A DNA stretch of 64,000 nt from Nonlabens dokdonensis DSW-6 (GTDB lineage: Bacteria; Bacteroidota; Bacteroidia; Flavobacteriales; Flavobacteriaceae): contig NC_020156.1 in NCBI RefSeq assembly GCF_000332115.1, positions 3,473,501-3,537,500 on the forward strand. The letters run 5' to 3'. Numbering within the stretch: position 1 is the first letter of the stretch; every line of letters starts with the position of its first letter. Both the position numbers and the translations under genes were made by a program. The notes under the pieces were generated by a model. The model was not told the origin of the DNA and searched no databases. It worked only from the letters and a program-made list of their open reading frames with translations. Shown here one piece after another: positions 52,956-61,774 of this stretch.

Positions 52956-53972
52956 ATGAACTATAAAATTATTTTCTATTTTTTATTGACTCTAGCTTTC
53001 TTAGGTTGTAAAGACGCTATAGTAAATACAAAACCTAAGGTAATCATAGAATCGGGAACTGAATCAACCTATAACGAAATGGACTCTTTACCTCCAAAAG
53101 AAATTAGAAAATCTATTCCTGTGAAACCTAAAAACCTAGATAAAGGTGAACCTTATACTATTGAAAATGTTTCAATGTGGTCAGGAATGTTTGATAATGC
53201 TAACGAAAACTGGGATAATTCACTGTACGTAGATGAAGGATTTATCTGGAGAAAAAACAACAAAATAACTTTAGTAATTCTTAAAACTACTGACTCAACC
53301 GTTAACGGCTATTCTGTGGTAGCAGGAAATAAAAGACCTTTTAAAGGTATCAGAGAAGCTGTTTACGAAAACGGAAAAATAGCTTATCATAAAAATTTTG
53401 TAAACGAACCTGGAGATGACAAATTTGATGGACAATTTCAGTTCAAGCAATTTGAAGATAAAATAGAAGGAACTTGGGACAGTTACAATGGAGATCTAGA
53501 AGTTAATGAAAGAAAATACGAACTTGTACCAGCTCGTTTCGAATATGATCCTGAACAGAATCTAAGCGAAAATTCACTTTTTGTAGATTGGACTAAATCA
53601 AAATCTAAGTATGAAGAAGTTTATTACGGAGATGACCCTACAGAAGCTGAAATAGAAGAATACACAGAATATGCATCGACAACTGATGCTATTTATGATA
53701 TCAATGCTTCAAATACGATACTAACTAAACGTGATGTAGAAAACTTATCCAAATCAGATTTACGAATTATACGTAACGCAATATTTGCCAGACATGGCTA
53801 TTCCTTTAAAACAAGAGTTTTACGCGTTTACTTTGATGCACAGCCTTGGTATGTACCCATGTCAACAGACGTAAGGCAACAACTAACCGATTTAGAAAAA
53901 CATAACATAGAATTACTTCTCAAATATGAAAAAAATGCTGAGGAATACTACGATTACTTTGGTCGCGGTTAA
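52956..53972 (+). CDS. YARHG-domain lipoprotein
   Basis: The 338-residue lipoprotein has lipobox FLGC near residue 18 and, at about 265-330, a YARHG domain: LSKSDLRIIRNAIFARHGYSFKTRVLRVYFDAQPW (listed here in two overlapping parts: DLRIIRNAIFARHGYSF and YFDAQPWYVP). The domain is common in extracellular peptidase-linked proteins and presumably binds cell-wall or protein targets. The central part (about 50-190) is a separate beta-rich domain seen in Bacteroidota lipoproteins without known function. Confidence 0.78.
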   Translation: MNYKIIFYFLLTLAFLGCKDAIVNTKPKVIIESGTESTYNEMDSLPPKEIRKSIPVKPKNLDKGEPYTIENVSMWSGMFDNANENWDNSLYVDEGFIWRKNNKITLVILKTTDSTVNGYSVVAGNKRPFKGIREAVYENGKIAYHKNFVNEPGDDKFDGQFQFKQFEDKIEGTWDSYNGDLEVNERKYELVPARFEYDPEQNLSENSLFVDWTKSKSKYEEVYYGDDPTEAEIEEYTEYASTTDAIYDINASNTILTKRDVENLSKSDLRIIRNAIFARHGYSFKTRVLRVYFDAQPWYVPMSTDVRQQLTDLEKHNIELLLKYEKNAEEYYDYFGRG

Positions 53973-53986
53973 GCATTAAGAATATT

Positions 53987-54625
53987 TTGAAAAAATATCT
54001 AACCTTACTATACTTCTTTAAAGTCCTGTTATACTTAGTACTCTGTTTCTTTACTTATCTCATGGTACTTATCACATTACAATATGTTCCTATAGATTTT
54101 AAAGCTGCTTTTTTAAGCTTAAAAGAAGAAGAAATAGCACTACCCTATTATCAATGGACATTTTTTGGTCATGTTTACTCTAGTATTTTTGTATTGATTA
54201 TAGGAATGTTTCAATTATCAAAATCGTTTAGAAATCAATTTACATATATTCATCGTCTTTTTGGTAAAGTTTATATTGGATTGATTTTACTAATTGCAGC
54301 TCCTTCTGGATTTGTAATTGGTTATCATGCAAACGGGCATTTATCAAGTCAGTTGTCCTTTATGATTCTTGCAGTTTTATGGTTTTATTTTACTTATAAA
54401 TCTTTTATTCAGGCCAAAAATAAGAACTGGATCAAACATCGTAACTTTATGTGGCGTAGTTATGCATTAACATTGAGCGCTATAAGTTTACGGTTATTTA
54501 AATGGATAATCGTCTCCACAATAGAATTAGGTCCTATGGATACCTATCAAATCGTTTCTTGGACAGGATGGCTCGTCAATTTAATAATTGTAGAAAGCTA
54601 CATTTTATATTTGAGCAAAGACTAA
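53987..54625 (+). CDS. DUF2306 membrane protein
   Basis: The 212-residue protein starts at TTG 53987 (reads LKKYLTLLYFF), 14 bp after the YARHG gene. It has six membrane helices and the DUF2306 pattern: YIHRLFGKVYIGLILLIAAPSG, AVLWFYFTYKSFIQAKNKN and WIKHRNFMWRSYALTLSAISLRLFK. Conserved histidines in the loops suggest heme or metal coordination, but none is proven. The last codons overlap the -7 box of the dus gene. Confidence 0.7.
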   Translation: MKKYLTLLYFFKVLLYLVLCFFTYLMVLITLQYVPIDFKAAFLSLKEEEIALPYYQWTFFGHVYSSIFVLIIGMFQLSKSFRNQFTYIHRLFGKVYIGLILLIAAPSGFVIGYHANGHLSSQLSFMILAVLWFYFTYKSFIQAKNKNWIKHRNFMWRSYALTLSAISLRLFKWIIVSTIELGPMDTYQIVSWTGWLVNLIIVESYILYLSKD

Positions 54626-54630
54626 CTTTG
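54623..54630 (+). promoter_or_regulatory. -7 box of the dus gene
   Basis: TAACTTTG overlaps the stop codon of the DUF2306 gene and lies 16 bp before the dus ATG. No -33 TTG at ideal spacing. Confidence 0.4.
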
Positions 54631-54646
54631 CCATGTAATAAATATC

Positions 54647-55594
54647 ATGTCTTTTACCCTACTTTCATCGCCATTACAAGGTTTTACAGAATTTAGATTC
54701 CGCAATGCAGTGCATGAATTTTTTGGTGGAATTGATACTTTTTACGCGCCTTATATCAGGTTCAATAACAAGCCAGAAATAAGCGCTAAGTACCAACGAG
54801 ATTTACAACTAGAAAACAATCGTGTACCAGAATTAATTCCTCAAGTCATGACTAACGATGCAGAAGAATTTCTTATCGCCGTGCGTTACATTAGATCTTT
54901 AGGTTACAAAGAACTCAACTGGAATTTAGGATGCCCGTATCCTATGGTGACTAAAAAAGGAATGGGATCTGGATTGATTTGCGATCCTAGTAAAATTGAC
55001 CATATTCTAGATCGCGTACATGCAGAAACTGATGTGATCGTTTCTATGAAAATGAGAATGGGGTATCTCGAGCCTACTGAAATTTTGGATACGTTCCCCA
55101 TTCTAGAAAAATACCCCATTAAAAGCATTGCGATTCATGCGCGTATAGGAAAACAACTCTACAAAGGTGGTGTGGACCTTGATTCTTTTCAAACTTGTCT
55201 GGAGACGTCAAAACACAAACTCTATTACAACGGTGACATCACTACGGTAGCCGGTTTTAGAGAAATGCAGGAACGTTTTCCTAAAATAGACCACTGGATG
55301 CTAGGTCGTGGACTCATTGCAGACCCATTCTTACCGAGCATGATTAAAGCAGATACAGAAGAATATCCAGAGAACCGCTGGGAAATCTTCCGTGAATTTC
55401 ACGATACCATATATGGGCAATACGACGCCTTTCTTCAAGGTCCTACACCTATAAAAATGAAGATGCAGGGTTTTTGGGAATACTGGTCTCAAACCTTTCC
55501 TAATCCTCAAAAGGCTTTTAAGGCGATCAAAAAAGCAAACAATCCTAGAGCATATGCCCTAGCGGTAAATGATAATTTGAAGACGGTTTCTTAA
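54647..55594 (+). CDS. tRNA-dihydrouridine synthase
   Basis: The 315-residue flavoenzyme matches the Dus family: SSPLQGFTEFRFRNAV at the FMN site, NWNLGCPYPMVTKKGMGSGLI with the catalytic cysteine near 95, VIVSMKMRMGY, and SIAIHARIGKQLYKGGVDLD. It reduces uridine in tRNA D-loops using NADPH and FMN. The C-terminal helical domain is short. The subclass (DusB or DusC like) cannot be fixed from this sequence. A TAACTTTG box (54623-54630) precedes it, overlapping the upstream stop codon. Confidence 0.87.
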   Translation: MSFTLLSSPLQGFTEFRFRNAVHEFFGGIDTFYAPYIRFNNKPEISAKYQRDLQLENNRVPELIPQVMTNDAEEFLIAVRYIRSLGYKELNWNLGCPYPMVTKKGMGSGLICDPSKIDHILDRVHAETDVIVSMKMRMGYLEPTEILDTFPILEKYPIKSIAIHARIGKQLYKGGVDLDSFQTCLETSKHKLYYNGDITTVAGFREMQERFPKIDHWMLGRGLIADPFLPSMIKADTEEYPENRWEIFREFHDTIYGQYDAFLQGPTPIKMKMQGFWEYWSQTFPNPQKAFKAIKKANNPRAYALAVNDNLKTVS

Positions 55595-55936
55595 AACCTT
55601 ATGATTATTTTATCAACGTTTTACATTATTTGATCATCATATTATTTTGTATGTTTCGATTAAAATACTTTATCATATTGTATTTAAAACAGTGGAAACT
55701 TTTGAATGAGGATTTTTCTACTTACTTTTAGTTATGAATTAGGTTTTATACTTGTCGCTAGTATTGATAATAAATCGCCTAATTTCATTCAATTAACATG
55801 AAGAAGGCAATTGAAATGTAAGTAATTGATCACCTGATGTATTAAAAAAACAGAATTTAGATTAGTTATTTATAATTATAGATGAATTGACAACAAGCAA
55901 ACGTCAGATTTCACCATACTTTTAAAAGAATTAATA
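55595..55936. other. Intergenic region without recognised features
   Basis: This 342-bp AT-rich spacer between the dus gene and a lipoprotein gene shows no ORF above 40 codons with a sensible start, no hairpin with a T run and no member of the palindrome family. A TACTTTTA resembling a -7 box lies about 18 bp before the next ATG. Confidence 0.6.
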
Positions 55937-56695
55937 ATGATAAGATTATCGCATTTCAATAAAAACATACTCAGTCTACTGAGTATATTCATACTATTAG
56001 GTTGCAATAGCGATGATAGCATTGAAGAAAATGAAGAAATTTTAATAAATAATCCTATTAGCGATTATTGGGACGACGCTAGAGAGATTTATCAACTTGA
56101 AATAATTGATGACATAAATCATTTTAATTATGCTCTCGAAGACTTAGACTCCTTACAAATTCTTGAAATTGCTAAAAATATTCGTTCTGTTGATCAACTT
56201 TCTATACCAGAACAAGATAGTATCTTTAATCAATATCAAATTAAACCTAACACAGGTTACAGAAGAACAAGACTTACATTTAAAGCTGTAGACAATGGAA
56301 GTATTGGAGCTCAAGAAACCATTAATTTAATTCTTCCATCGTCAAATGCAAATGAATTGTATAATTTTTATAGTACTAATCCATTTGTTTTCACTCAGTC
56401 TGCTCCTATTATTACCAATTGGGTGGATATAGAATTTCTGGAAAATAAAAACCAGATCTACTTAAAAAATAGGTTAGAAAATATTTCATTTATACCTCAG
56501 GTTATTGTAAGTCCTTCAATTGCAGGAACTTCATCAAAGATTAAGTTTGAAAGATTCCCCAATTTTAACATAATTACCTTTAGAATGGGATGGGGCGATT
56601 GTTTTTCTGGTTGCATCACTAAAAGATACTGGAAATTTGAAACAACTGAACAGTCTGCCGTTCTTATTGATTCCTATTTCGCAAATGATTTCTAG
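55937..56695 (+). CDS. Lipoprotein with C-terminal WGDC motif
   Basis: This 252-residue lipoprotein has lipobox LLGC near residue 24, an acidic linker and a helical segment (NYALEDLDSLQILEIAKNI). The C-terminal 80 residues are beta-rich and contain MGWGDCFSGCITKRYWKF, a cysteine-pair motif seen at the end of other Bacteroidota lipoproteins and loosely like the WGCGTSCQ motif of the protein at 14826. Probably secreted to the cell surface. Function unknown. Confidence 0.5.
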   Translation: MIRLSHFNKNILSLLSIFILLGCNSDDSIEENEEILINNPISDYWDDAREIYQLEIIDDINHFNYALEDLDSLQILEIAKNIRSVDQLSIPEQDSIFNQYQIKPNTGYRRTRLTFKAVDNGSIGAQETINLILPSSNANELYNFYSTNPFVFTQSAPIITNWVDIEFLENKNQIYLKNRLENISFIPQVIVSPSIAGTSSKIKFERFPNFNIITFRMGWGDCFSGCITKRYWKFETTEQSAVLIDSYFANDF

Positions 56696-56751
56696 ATTTT
56701 ATTAGGTCCGTTTAATTTCGATTTCTATATATTTTCAAATTTTACTTGTTT

Positions 56752-56777
56752 GTTTCCGCTTTCGCGAAAGCGGAAAC
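56752..56777. repeat. Intergenic palindrome, longest copy (26 bp perfect)
   Basis: The palindrome spans 56752-56777 without mismatch, with the 16-mer core extended by GTTTC on the left and its complement on the right. It sits immediately upstream of the -7 box of the radical SAM gene, covering the region where the -33 box would be. Confidence 0.95.
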
Positions 56778-56788
56778 ACCACATACCT

Positions 56789-56796
56789 TAAATTTG
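56789..56796 (+). promoter_or_regulatory. -7 box of the radical SAM gene
   Basis: TAAATTTG is an exact match, followed by CAGC, 16 bp before the ATG at 56813. Confidence 0.55.
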
Positions 56797-56812
56797 CAGC
56801 TCACATTTATTC

Positions 56813-59014
56813 ATGCAAAAAGACCTTTTCCTTTTTACGCCTCCTTTTACACAGCTAAATACGCCCTATCCAGCGACGGCGTATATCAAAGGATTTTTGA
56901 ATACAAAGGAAATTGATTCCTATCAAATGGATTTGGGAATTGAAGTGATTTTAAAGTTGTTTTCTAAAACTGGAATGACTGAGCTATTTGATCATGCACT
57001 CGATCAAAATAGTATTGTAAGTGAGAACAGCCAGCGTATCTACACATTAAAAGACGATTACATCAAACCTCTAGATGAAGTCATTTCTTTTTTACAAGGT
57101 CATAACGATACTTTTGCAAGGCAAATTTGTACGGATAACTTTTTACCACAAGCTTCACGTTTTGATCAAGTAGATGATCTGGAATGGGCGTTTGGAACTA
57201 TGGGAATGCAAGACAAGGCAAAACACCTTGCAACGCTATATTTAGAAGACCTTTCTGACTTTATTGTAGATTGTGTGGATTCTCATTTTGGATTTAGTCG
57301 CTACGCAGAGCGTCTAGGCATGAGCGCAAATTCCTTTGACGAACTCTACACAGAGTTACAACAACCGCTTACTTACGTAGATAGAATTACAATTTCTATT
57401 CTCAAAAAACGATTAGTACAAACACAGCCTAAGCTAGTCGTAATGTCAGTTCCTTTTCCTGGTAATTTATATAGCGGTTTTAGATGTGGTCAATACATCA
57501 AAAACAACTTTCCTGATATAAAAATCGCCATGGGCGGCGGATTTCCTAATACGGAATTGCGATCTTTAAAAGATCCTCGTGTATTTGAGTTTGTAGATTT
57601 TATCTGTTTAGATGATGGTGAATTACCTCTGGAACTAGTTACCGATTATGTTTTAAACAACTCTTCAAAACATATTGAAAAGCAAGAGTTTAAAAGAACC
57701 TTTGTTTTAGAGAATGGTAATGTTACGTATAAAAATAATGCCACAAAACCAGATTACAAACAGCTTCAAGTAGGAACACCAGACTATTCTGATTTACTTC
57801 TTGACAAATACATTTCTGTCATAGAAGTCGCAAACCCTATGCACAGTTTATGGAGCGATGGAAGGTGGAATAAACTAACTATGGCGCATGGTTGCTACTG
57901 GGGAAAATGTACCTTTTGCGATATTTCTTTAGATTATATTTCTCTATACGAGCCTGTAGCTGCAAATGTTCTTGTAGACCGCATGGAACAATTGATCAAG
58001 CAAACTGGAGAGCGCGGTTTTCATTTTGTTGATGAAGCAGCGCCACCAGCCTTAATGCGATCGGTCGCTTTAGAAATTTTAAAACGAAATCTTACCGTAA
58101 CCTGGTGGACCAACATACGATTTGAGAAAAATTTCACTCAAGATCTGTGTCATTTATTAAAAGCTTCTGGTTGCATAGCAGTTTCTGGTGGACTAGAAGT
58201 TGCTTCAGATCGACTTTTGAAACTAATTGATAAAGGTGTAACCGTTGAACAAGTAGCTCAAGTGACTAGAAATTTTACTGTAGCTGGGATTATGGTGCAT
58301 TCTTATTTAATGTATGGTTATCCCACGCAAACCATACAAGAGACTATTGATAGTCTAGAAATGACAAGACAGTTGTTTGAATTAGGCATCATTCAAAGTG
58401 GTTTCTGGCATCAATTTGCTTTAACGGCTCACAGTCCTGTGGGAATGAATACTAAGGATTATGGCATTACTCCACATTTAAAAGAAATAGAATTTGCCAA
58501 TAACGACGTGCAATTTACCGATGCTACTGGAATCGATCATGATAAATTTAGTGAAGGATTAAAGAAATCCTTATTCAATTTTATGCATGGAATCGGTTTT
58601 GATATGTCACTGCAAGAATGGTTTGATTTTGAAATTCCGCCTACTAGTATTGAACCATATTATATTGAAGATTGTTTAAATAATGAAAACTTCAAAGCTG
58701 TAAAAAGCAATTCTAAAATCATCTGGTTAGGCAATTTACCCTTGATTGGTTCTTTTGTGAAAACTAAAAAAGGAAAAGAGACCTTGTTTTTAAACATGGT
58801 TTTTCATAATAAAACCAGCTCCTTTGAAATTGCTTTGCCCGAAGAAGAAGGAAACTGGTTACTAGACCAACTAGAATTGTGTGCTCCTAATCAAAAAACT
58901 CTTACTTTTTCCCAGTTAAAAAATTCTTACGAATCGAATTTTGGAGTTTTTGAGCCGTTTTGGTATTCTGAAGAATTGGATATTTTAAGAGCGAATGGTC
59001 TTTTAGTTTTATAA
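56813..59014 (+). CDS. B12-binding-type radical SAM protein
   Basis: The 733-residue protein has an N-terminal Rossmann-like B12-binding-type domain (about 190-290; LVVMSVPFPGN, IKIAMGGGFPNTELR, VDFICLDDGE) and a radical SAM domain (about 350-560) with HGCYWGKCTFC near 360. The cluster cysteines are spaced CX4CX2C rather than the common CX3CX2C. A TIM-barrel half with SGGLEVASDRLLKL and a C-terminal region (600-733) follow. The DxHxxG lower ligand motif of cobalamin is absent, so B12 may bind base-off or not at all. The substrate is unknown. Related proteins act on peptides, lipids or bacteriochlorophyll intermediates. Confidence 0.8.
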   Translation: MQKDLFLFTPPFTQLNTPYPATAYIKGFLNTKEIDSYQMDLGIEVILKLFSKTGMTELFDHALDQNSIVSENSQRIYTLKDDYIKPLDEVISFLQGHNDTFARQICTDNFLPQASRFDQVDDLEWAFGTMGMQDKAKHLATLYLEDLSDFIVDCVDSHFGFSRYAERLGMSANSFDELYTELQQPLTYVDRITISILKKRLVQTQPKLVVMSVPFPGNLYSGFRCGQYIKNNFPDIKIAMGGGFPNTELRSLKDPRVFEFVDFICLDDGELPLELVTDYVLNNSSKHIEKQEFKRTFVLENGNVTYKNNATKPDYKQLQVGTPDYSDLLLDKYISVIEVANPMHSLWSDGRWNKLTMAHGCYWGKCTFCDISLDYISLYEPVAANVLVDRMEQLIKQTGERGFHFVDEAAPPALMRSVALEILKRNLTVTWWTNIRFEKNFTQDLCHLLKASGCIAVSGGLEVASDRLLKLIDKGVTVEQVAQVTRNFTVAGIMVHSYLMYGYPTQTIQETIDSLEMTRQLFELGIIQSGFWHQFALTAHSPVGMNTKDYGITPHLKEIEFANNDVQFTDATGIDHDKFSEGLKKSLFNFMHGIGFDMSLQEWFDFEIPPTSIEPYYIEDCLNNENFKAVKSNSKIIWLGNLPLIGSFVKTKKGKETLFLNMVFHNKTSSFEIALPEEEGNWLLDQLELCAPNQKTLTFSQLKNSYESNFGVFEPFWYSEELDILRANGLLVL

Positions 59015-59326
59015 TCCCTTAAATAACAGTTTGAATATGTGGTATTTACATCTTATTAAAAAATGATTTTTATTTTTTTAAGAAAAAATTTGGATTTAGG
59101 CTGGAGTACGTTACATTTATCCAAGGTTTATACTTAATAATTCTGAATACATTAGCTCGCATATCATCTATTTCTACAACTGTTTGTACAACAGCTACTT
59201 TTAAGTGGAATACAGCTGCCACAAGTAATACCCTTTTGGGTTACTAGCTATTTAATTCCGTCCGTATGATGCAGTTTATCGCATCCTTTTCAAAATAAAA
59301 TTTTCAATTCTTAAAGCTTTTCAATT
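59015..59326 (+). promoter_or_regulatory. thr operon leader region
   Basis: The promoter is TTG (59090-59092), 19 bp, TACATTTA (59112-59119). A frame then runs to TAG at 59245-59247 and encodes a Thr-rich stretch (ISTTVCTTATFKWNTAATS; nine Thr among the last 33 codons). No ATG, GTG or TTG start is present in this frame after the promoter. A GTAA-CCC/GGG-TTAC hairpin (59227-59244) lies at the end of the frame, and GATGC/GCATC followed by CTTTTC (59268-59291) could be a weak terminator. The layout resembles attenuation by threonine. Confidence 0.5.
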
Positions 59327-61771
59327 ATGAAAGTCTTAAAATTCGGTGGTACTTCTGTAGGAAGTGCTCAAAACATAAATCGTGTTATATCAATAGTTGA
59401 AGAATTATCTTCAAATCATCAAATCATTTGTGTTGTAAGCGCTGTAGGTGGCATCACTGATCAATTGCAACAAACGGGACAGTTAGCACAACTAGGTGAC
59501 ACTTCGTATCTAGATATTCTTGCTGATATAGAAAAAAAGCACTTTCAACTACTAGATGAATTAATCCCAGTAAACTCTTATCAAGTAAAAACAGCTTTAG
59601 AAGAAAAACTTAAACACCTCAAAAGTTTACTCAGTGGAATTTACTTGATCAATGAATTGTCACCTAAGACTCTTGATAAATTATTGAGTTTTGGTGAGCA
59701 GCTTTCTTCATTCATTATCAGTGAAACCTTAATCGTTAGAAATCTTGACGCTTCACTTAAAAATACTCAAGACTTAATCCTTACAGACGAAAACTTCATT
59801 AAAGCTCATGTTTTCATAAGAGAAAGTAACGAGAATATTACTAATTACTTTAGATCATCCAAACATAAGATTACCATTTTGCCTGGTTTTGTAGCGCGCT
59901 CTCATAATGGGAATAGCACTACTTTAGGTCGCGGCGGTTCTGATTATACAGCAGCTTTGGTGGCAGCAGCTTTGAAAAGTAAAGAATTAGAGATTTGGAC
60001 AGATGTAAGTGGCATGTACACAGCAAACCCTAAACTGGTAAAACAAGCTTACCCTATTGAACAAATCAATTATCAAGAAGCGATGGAGTTATCGCATTTT
60101 GGTGCAAAGGTTTTGTATCCACCATCCATACAGCCCGTTCTAGAACTGAAGATTCCGATTGTTATTAAAAACACCCTACAACCACAAGATAAAGGAACCT
60201 ACATTTCTTCAAATGCCTATCAATCTGGTCAGAGTGCCACTGGAATAAGCAATATTGATAACATTGCATTATTGACGCTACAAGGATCTGGAATGGTAGG
60301 AATTCCTGGTTTTTCTAAGCGATTATTTGAGCAGTTAGCATTAGATAAAATCAATGTTATACTAATTACCCAGGCATCTTCTGAGCATTCTATTTGTATA
60401 GCCATTGATCAAACCGATATCGCAAAAGCAGAAAGCGGAATCAATCACATGTTTTCCTATGAAATAGAACAAAAGAAATTGAATCCTGTTCTGGTAGAAA
60501 ACGACCTAGCGATCATTGCCTTAGTAGGAAGCAATATGAAGCATTTGCAAGGTATGAGTGGTAAAATGTTCGGTGCTTTAGGAAGAAATAATATCAATAT
60601 TGTTGCCATTGCACAAGGTTCTTCAGAAATTAACATCAGTGCTGTGATTGATCAAAAAGATGTCAAAAAAGGACTGAACACACTTCATGAGCGTTTCTTT
60701 GAGGGCAACCATAAACAAGTTAATTTGTTTATTGCAGGAGTAGGAAATGTAGGAGAAAAACTTATCGCTCAAATCCGACAACAGCGTAAATACCTAAAAG
60801 AAAAACTAAAATTAAATCTCAGAATAATAGGTGTTTCCAATTCTAGAAAAATGTATTTTAATTCTGATGGAATCGATCCTAAAACTTGGAAAGAAGGACT
60901 TCAAAATGGTGAAAATGCTAGTCTTGAGGGCTTTTATGATAGAGCCGTAGAGCTTAATTTACGTAACAGCGTTTTTGTAGATGTTACTGCTAGTGCAGCT
61001 GTAGCACAGCAATATGAACATTATTTAAAAGAAAGTATCGCTGTAGTAGCTTGTAATAAAATCGCTTGTTCTGCTGCTCTTGAAAATTACCAAAAACTTA
61101 AAAACTATTCCTTAAAATACAACGCTCCATTTTTATTTGAAACTAATGTGGGCGCTGGTTTACCCATTATTGATACATTACAAAATCTTATTTCTTCTGG
61201 AGATAAAATTGTTTCTATTCAAGCTGTTTTATCTGGTAGTCTCAATTTTGTGTTCAACAACTTTACAAATGAGACTAAATTTCATGACATCGTAAAACAA
61301 GCGCAAGAACAAGGTTTTACAGAGCCAGATCCTCGTATTGATTTGAGTGGTGTAGATGTAGCAAGAAAGATTTTGATTCTCGCCAGAGAAAGCGGTCTTG
61401 CCATGAATTTGAAAGATATTAAAAACAATTCTTTCCTTACTGATAAGAATAACGCCAGCGACACCGTAGATGATTTTTACCGCACACTGTTAGAAGATGA
61501 GCAGCATTTTCAGTCTTTGTACGCTTCCGCGAAAGCGAAACAACAACAACTCAAATACGTAGCAACACTAACTGAAAATGAAGCCAGCGTAGGTTTACAA
61601 GAAATTCCCGTAGGTCATCCTTTTTACAACCTAAAAGGAAGCGATAACATCGTTATGTTTTATACAGCGAGATATCCTGAGCAACCGCTAATTGTAAAAG
61701 GTGCCGGTGCAGGAGCAGATGTTACAGCATCAGGATTATTTGCAGATATCATAAGAATAGGAAATAACTAA
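59327..61771 (+). CDS. thrA: Bifunctional aspartokinase / homoserine dehydrogenase
   Basis: The 814-residue protein has an aspartokinase domain (KFGGTSVGSAQNI at the start, GRGGSDYTAAL near 203, WTDVSGMYTANP), two ACT regions (about 310-455), and a homoserine dehydrogenase with the nucleotide motif FIAGVGNVGEK near 467, and the ETNVGAGLPIIDT segment near 605. It carries out the first and third steps from aspartate to threonine. It heads the thrABC operon and lies behind the leader. A one-base-variant palindrome (YASAKAK) is near residue 735. Confidence 0.95.
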   Translation: MKVLKFGGTSVGSAQNINRVISIVEELSSNHQIICVVSAVGGITDQLQQTGQLAQLGDTSYLDILADIEKKHFQLLDELIPVNSYQVKTALEEKLKHLKSLLSGIYLINELSPKTLDKLLSFGEQLSSFIISETLIVRNLDASLKNTQDLILTDENFIKAHVFIRESNENITNYFRSSKHKITILPGFVARSHNGNSTTLGRGGSDYTAALVAAALKSKELEIWTDVSGMYTANPKLVKQAYPIEQINYQEAMELSHFGAKVLYPPSIQPVLELKIPIVIKNTLQPQDKGTYISSNAYQSGQSATGISNIDNIALLTLQGSGMVGIPGFSKRLFEQLALDKINVILITQASSEHSICIAIDQTDIAKAESGINHMFSYEIEQKKLNPVLVENDLAIIALVGSNMKHLQGMSGKMFGALGRNNINIVAIAQGSSEINISAVIDQKDVKKGLNTLHERFFEGNHKQVNLFIAGVGNVGEKLIAQIRQQRKYLKEKLKLNLRIIGVSNSRKMYFNSDGIDPKTWKEGLQNGENASLEGFYDRAVELNLRNSVFVDVTASAAVAQQYEHYLKESIAVVACNKIACSAALENYQKLKNYSLKYNAPFLFETNVGAGLPIIDTLQNLISSGDKIVSIQAVLSGSLNFVFNNFTNETKFHDIVKQAQEQGFTEPDPRIDLSGVDVARKILILARESGLAMNLKDIKNNSFLTDKNNASDTVDDFYRTLLEDEQHFQSLYASAKAKQQQLKYVATLTENEASVGLQEIPVGHPFYNLKGSDNIVMFYTARYPEQPLIVKGAGAGADVTASGLFADIIRIGNN
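61522..61537. repeat. Palindrome copy inside thrA, one-base variant
   Basis: CGCTTCCGCGAAAGCG differs from the consensus by one T-to-C change, giving ASAKA in place of AFAKA. Confidence 0.75.
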
Positions 61772-61774
61772 AAG

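Noticed and set aside
54502..54696. Small plus-strand ORF between DUF2306 and dus
   Set aside because: It overlaps two good genes in another frame and carries no recognisable sequence.
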